From NCBI RefSeq assembly GCF_900177625.1, contig NZ_FXAU01000002.1, forward strand, positions 209,707 through 273,706: a stretch of 64,000 nt of DNA, written 5' to 3'. The DNA comes from Sphingobacterium psychroaquaticum (GTDB taxonomy: Bacteria > Bacteroidota > Bacteroidia > Sphingobacteriales > Sphingobacteriaceae). Both the position numbers and the translations under genes were made by a program. Positions 60,790 through 64,000 of the stretch are shown here, in pieces (position 1 is the first letter of the stretch; each line of letters opens with the position of its first letter). The notes under the pieces are model-generated. The model worked only from the letters and a program-made list of their open reading frames with translations, was not told the DNA's origin and did not search any database.

Positions 60790-61800
60790 ATGCTTACAGG
60801 AGAAAATAATTTACAATTACTAGCCACACCGCAAAACATTATCATCACAACACATCACAAGCCTGATGGCGATGCGTTGGGTTCATCACTTGGACTATAC
60901 CATTGGTTGCAGGCCAAAGGACATCACGTTGAGGTGGTTCTATCATCCGACTTCCCATCCTTCTTGGATTGGATGCCTGGACGGGACAATGTAATTATTT
61001 ACCCCCAAGAGGTGGAACGGACAACTAAATTAGTTGAATCTGCGGATATCATCTTCTGCCTGGACTACAGTGCGTTGAGCCGGACAAATATTTTGGAGCC
61101 TCTTATTCGCGAAGCCAAAGGACAAAAGTGGATGGTTGACCACCATTTAGACCCCGAAGATTTCGCACAATTAACCTATTGGGACTCCAATGCCGCAGCA
61201 ACAGCCCAGTTAATCTACACCTTTATTGCCGAAGTAAACAACGATTGTGAAGGCATAACAGCAGATATTGCAACCTGTTTATATGCAGGTATTATGACAG
61301 ATACGGGATCTTTTCGCTTTCGATCCACAACCGCTGCCGTACACCATATCCTAGCTCATCTTATTGATGCTGGGGCAAAAAACTGGGAGATCCACGAAAA
61401 AGTATATAATAGTTCCACCGAAAACCGGTTGAAATTCTTAGGATATAGTCTTTTAAACTGTTTAGAGGTTATCCCCGAATACAACACGGCTCTTTTTGCG
61501 ATTACCAAAGAAGATTTAGCAAAATTCCAGGTTACAACCGGAGACACGGAAGGTTTAGTGAATTATGCTTTATCGATTAAAGGAATTCGTTTGGCCGGTT
61601 TATTTATTGACAGAACTGAATTAATTAAATTATCTTTGCGCTCGATAGGGGAAATCCCTTGCAATGAGATTTGTAAGAAATATTTTAACGGAGGAGGACA
61701 TCTCAACGCATCAGGTGGTAGCTCAACAGAAGAGCTCGAAGCTGTTGTAGAGCGGTTCAAATCTATATTACCAGAATACAAAGAAATATTAACAAAGTAA
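60790..61800 (+). CDS. nrnA: DHH-family phosphoesterase (NrnA-like)
   Basis: 336 residues, cytoplasmic. The family degrades very short RNA (nanoRNA) and often also pAp, the by-product of sulfate metabolism. Metal-binding motifs are HHKPDGDALGS (22-32), FCLDYSALSR (around Asp 92) and VDHHLDP (DHH at 117-119), and the DHHA1 domain ends with GGGHLNASGGS. The gene lies 21 bp upstream of the FKBP gene and both probably share one transcript. The symbol is given by family; pAp activity is not tested. Confidence 0.88.
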   Translation: MLTGENNLQLLATPQNIIITTHHKPDGDALGSSLGLYHWLQAKGHHVEVVLSSDFPSFLDWMPGRDNVIIYPQEVERTTKLVESADIIFCLDYSALSRTNILEPLIREAKGQKWMVDHHLDPEDFAQLTYWDSNAAATAQLIYTFIAEVNNDCEGITADIATCLYAGIMTDTGSFRFRSTTAAVHHILAHLIDAGAKNWEIHEKVYNSSTENRLKFLGYSLLNCLEVIPEYNTALFAITKEDLAKFQVTTGDTEGLVNYALSIKGIRLAGLFIDRTELIKLSLRSIGEIPCNEICKKYFNGGGHLNASGGSSTEELEAVVERFKSILPEYKEILTK

Positions 61801-61821
61801 CTTAGTGATTATATCAAAAAA

Positions 61822-62805
61822 ATGAAGAAATCAATTTTATTCCTATCGGCAGCTGTTACCCTATTAGCGACGGCAGCTTGTCAGAATTTCAAAAAGGGAG
61901 ATGGTGGTCTTGAATACAAGATCGTGAAGGATGAAGGTGCTGAAAAAGCAAAAGCAGGTGATTTATTATCGGTAGATATGACAGTAACGTCAGACCGTAA
62001 AGATTCGTTGCTACAAAGTACGTACGATATTGGTTTACCACAAATTATCAACATAGCACCAGATTCAATCCCTGGCTTATACGCGGGAGATTATAACTCT
62101 ATGTTTAAATTCTTAGGTGAAGGCGATAGCGCTGTTTTCCGTTTAAACTTGGATACAATGGCCGCAAAAACAGGTCAACCAAAACCTGAATTTGCAGATA
62201 AATTTGTTACATTCACTGTTAAAGTTAGAAAGCACTTCAAAAAAGGCAACCTAACAGACTCGGCACTTTATGCACAAATCGACACTTACTTTAAAGGCGA
62301 AATCGAAGGATTGAAAAAAGCCGAAGAAGGTAAATTAGCAAAATACGTTGCCGACAAAAAATTAGAACCTAAAAAATCTGCTTCTGGTTTACAGTACATC
62401 ATCAGCCAAGAAGGTAAAGGTGATAAAGTTGTAGTGGGTGATACAGTTGTTGTAAACTACACTGGAAAATTAGTAAACGGTAAAGTATTCGACACAAACA
62501 GTGCAGAGACTGCGAAGAAAGAAAAAACATTCAATCCGATGAAACAATACGAGCCTATTCGTTTCCGCGTAGGTCACGATCCGGTTATCCAAGGATGGAC
62601 TGAAGGTATGCAGTTATTGAACAAAGGTGCAAAAGCTACATTCTTAGTTCCTTCGAACTTAGGATACGGCGAGCGTGGTGGTGGTACAATCCCTCCATAT
62701 GCTCCTTTGGTATTCGAAGTAGAGGTTGTGAATATCATTCCTGGTCCAAAAGGGGATGCTCCAGCAGCAACTTTACCAGTAGATTCAGCAGCAACAAAAA
62801 AATAA
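61822..62805 (+). CDS. FKBP-type peptidyl-prolyl isomerase lipoprotein
   Basis: 327 residues with a lipoprotein signal (LLATAAC, Cys 20). Residues about 40-140 form a degenerate FKBP-like domain. The second domain, about 203-306, is a full FKBP: VVGDTVVVNYTGKLVNGKVFD, in part, then VIQGWTEGMQLLNKGAKATF, GYGERGGGTIPPYAPLVFEV. It should catalyse proline isomerisation during folding of envelope proteins. The linker at 145-200 is helical and charged. Codon use shows more T-ending codons than in the neighbours, as often seen in highly expressed genes; a strong terminator follows. Confidence 0.93.
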   Translation: MKKSILFLSAAVTLLATAACQNFKKGDGGLEYKIVKDEGAEKAKAGDLLSVDMTVTSDRKDSLLQSTYDIGLPQIINIAPDSIPGLYAGDYNSMFKFLGEGDSAVFRLNLDTMAAKTGQPKPEFADKFVTFTVKVRKHFKKGNLTDSALYAQIDTYFKGEIEGLKKAEEGKLAKYVADKKLEPKKSASGLQYIISQEGKGDKVVVGDTVVVNYTGKLVNGKVFDTNSAETAKKEKTFNPMKQYEPIRFRVGHDPVIQGWTEGMQLLNKGAKATFLVPSNLGYGERGGGTIPPYAPLVFEVEVVNIIPGPKGDAPAATLPVDSAATKK

Positions 62806-62827
62806 CATCGCTGAAAAAATAGCAAGG

Positions 62828-62862
62828 AAAACGCAAGATTTTTAAAAATCTTGCGTTTTTTT
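62828..62862 (+). terminator. Strong intrinsic terminator after the FKBP gene
   Basis: A perfect 32-bp palindrome (halves AAAACGCAAGATTTTT and AAAAATCTTGCGTTTT) ends in a run of seven T. It lies 23 bp after the FKBP stop. Confidence 0.88.
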
Positions 62863-62921
62863 ATGTTCTATTAGGTCGTCTAATACGAAAAGCCTAAATT
62901 TAGGCCGATTATCAAGCATAT

Positions 62922-63704
62922 ATGCATTCTAAACCCTACATACTTACCGACACACATACGCACATCTACTACCATGCCGGCACAGAAAAGCTAAAGGAAC
63001 AGATGGACCGTTGCTTTGATCGGAACATCCAGAAACTGTTCCTCCCAAATGTCGATACGGAGTCAATACCCTTGGTAATGGATACCGTTCATGCATATCC
63101 AACACATTGTTTCCCCATGCTCGGCCTACACCCTTGCTCCGTAAAAGAAAATTACAAGGAAGAATTGGCTAACATAGAAAAAGCTATTGCAGAACATAAA
63201 ATATATGCGATTGGTGAAATTGGTTTAGATCTATATTGGGACAAGACAACACTCGAAATACAAAAAGATGCCTTTCGGACACAAGTAGCATGGGCCAAGT
63301 CATTGAACTTACCCATAGACATACATTGTAGAGCAGCATTTGATGAATTGTTCGTCTTACTCGAAGAACTGAAAGATGACAAACTCTTCGGCATCCTCCA
63401 TTGCTTTACAGGAACGCTGGAGCAGGCTAAACAGGCAATTGACCTGGGATTTGCACTCGGTATCGGAGGCGTAGTGACATACAAAAATTCAGGCTTGGAT
63501 CAAGTAGTTAAACAAGTTGATTTAAAACATATCGTTTTGGAAACAGATGCACCTTACCTGGCACCTACCCCATTTCGAGGAAAAGAAAACGAAAGCAGCT
63601 ACCTATACCATGTAGCCGAGAAAGTCGCCGATCTACAGGAAGTAACGATCGAGACCCTAGCTACAATTACCACCGAAAATGCGAAACGTATTTTTGGAAT
63701 TTAA
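62922..63704 (+). CDS. TatD-family metal-dependent hydrolase
   Basis: 260 residues, full length. The metal site is seen in TDTHTHIYY (His 12, His 14), GEIGLDLYWD (Glu), DIHCRAA and LHCFTG (His) and LETDAPYLAP (Asp). TatD proteins are 3'-5' exonucleases or deoxyribonucleases of the amidohydrolase superfamily. A 14-bp palindrome (GCCTAAATTTAGGC, 62892-62905) lies 17 bp before the ATG and contains a TAAATTTA promoter-like core. The gene is 9 bp from the asparaginase start, so the two are co-transcribed. Confidence 0.92.
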   Translation: MHSKPYILTDTHTHIYYHAGTEKLKEQMDRCFDRNIQKLFLPNVDTESIPLVMDTVHAYPTHCFPMLGLHPCSVKENYKEELANIEKAIAEHKIYAIGEIGLDLYWDKTTLEIQKDAFRTQVAWAKSLNLPIDIHCRAAFDELFVLLEELKDDKLFGILHCFTGTLEQAKQAIDLGFALGIGGVVTYKNSGLDQVVKQVDLKHIVLETDAPYLAPTPFRGKENESSYLYHVAEKVADLQEVTIETLATITTENAKRIFGI

Positions 63705-63713
63705 CAACAAACG

Positions 63714-64000
63714 ATGCAGAATATATTTATTGTTTACACAGGAGGTACGATCGGGATGGTTCAGGATCCCGAAACAGGCACATTTGTACCTTTTGACTTC
63801 GAGCTGATCGCACGTAATTTGCCAGACCTAGCTCGCCTTAATTACAAACTTACCGTACATTCCTTCAACCCAATCATCGACTCCTCAAACATGAAGCCTT
63901 CGATATGGGTAGAAATGGCACAAATTATCAAAGATAACTATGACCATTACGATGGTTTTGTAATTCTACATGGTTCAGATACTATGTCCTTTTCCGCTTC
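63714..64000 (+). CDS. ansA: Type I L-asparaginase (partial, runs off the right edge)
   Basis: The first 95 codons of a gene that continues past the window. MQNIFIVYTGGTIGMVQDP carries the first catalytic Thr in TGGTIG (Thr 12), and VILHGSDTMSFSA carries the second active-site signature (HGSDTM). PSIWVEMAQIIKDNYD matches the type I (cytoplasmic) group. There is no signal peptide. It hydrolyses asparagine to aspartate and ammonia. It follows tatD by 9 bp. This pairing is common in Bacteroidota. Confidence 0.9.
   Translation, partial: MQNIFIVYTGGTIGMVQDPETGTFVPFDFELIARNLPDLARLNYKLTVHSFNPIIDSSNMKPSIWVEMAQIIKDNYDHYDGFVILHGSDTMSFSA

Noticed and set aside
1..64000. CRISPR arrays, tRNA or rRNA genes, insertion sequences, phage or integrase genes
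   Set aside because: I looked for direct-repeat spacing, cloverleaf-like intergenic stretches and transposase-type ORFs and saw none.

Overview
The window looks like a chromosomal segment of a Bacteroidota bacterium, most likely a Sphingobacteriaceae-type organism (Sphingobacterium, Pedobacter or relatives). Four things support this: three SusC/SusD pairs, one of them with an STN domain plus FecR and an ECF sigma factor; lipoproteins of Bacteroidota-typical families (DUF4302, DUF4876, F5/8 type C); many start-proximal copies of the Bacteroidota -7 promoter element TAnnTTTG; and the long form of IspG. The genus is an inference. I saw no rRNA, tRNA, CRISPR array, phage gene or insertion sequence.

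Layout. 1-63: start of a lipoprotein gene leaving the window. 355-1515: lipoprotein aspartyl protease with a PDZ domain. 1532-11478 (minus): an operon in transcription order ECF sigma, FecR anti-sigma, SusC with STN domain, SusD, HExxH metallohydrolase lipoprotein, DUF4302 lipoprotein, small DUF4369-like lipoprotein. Between fecR and susC lies a well-formed antisense small RNA candidate (9506-9594, plus strand) with a promoter element and an intrinsic terminator. 11599-12694: DUF1801 protein and pentapeptide-repeat protein. 12719-19638: a di-haem cytochrome c peroxidase divergent from a TonB-dependent receptor, DUF4876 lipoprotein and DUF6850-like beta-barrel. The divergent promoters each carry an AT-rich near-palindrome sharing the half-site TTATTTAGA, which I read as Fur-family operators.

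19683-31520 and onwards: FemAB-like protein, GH43 enzyme, then a minus-strand polysaccharide utilisation locus (histidine kinase, response regulator, F5/8 type C lipoprotein, SusC, SusD, GH92 mannosidase, basic-secretory-protein metallopeptidase) that fits mannosylated glycoproteins or mannan. 33029-45631: a second locus with a membrane-bound DUF6377 regulator, a beta-helix protein, an alginate-lyase-fold protein and a GH30 enzyme on the minus strand, divergent across a 728-bp gap from SusC/SusD on the plus strand.

45719-64000: mostly housekeeping. rRNA-type methyltransferase, MlaF/MlaE lipid-transport ABC pair, LiaF-like membrane protein, IspG, PriA, a GH2 enzyme with a Gfo/Idh oxidoreductase, DUF423 protein, a large membrane-anchored propeller protein, DHH phosphoesterase (NrnA-like), FKBP lipoprotein, TatD nuclease and the start of a type I asparaginase.

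How it fits together: three outer-membrane uptake systems sit in 45 kb, each with a different apparent control (sigma/anti-sigma plus antisense RNA, two-component system, DUF6377 one-component regulator), plus a fourth iron-type TonB system. The least understood parts are the sigma-controlled HExxH/DUF4302 locus with its antisense RNA and the peroxidase/TonB receptor/DUF4876/DUF6850 locus. Their substrates cannot be read from the sequence.
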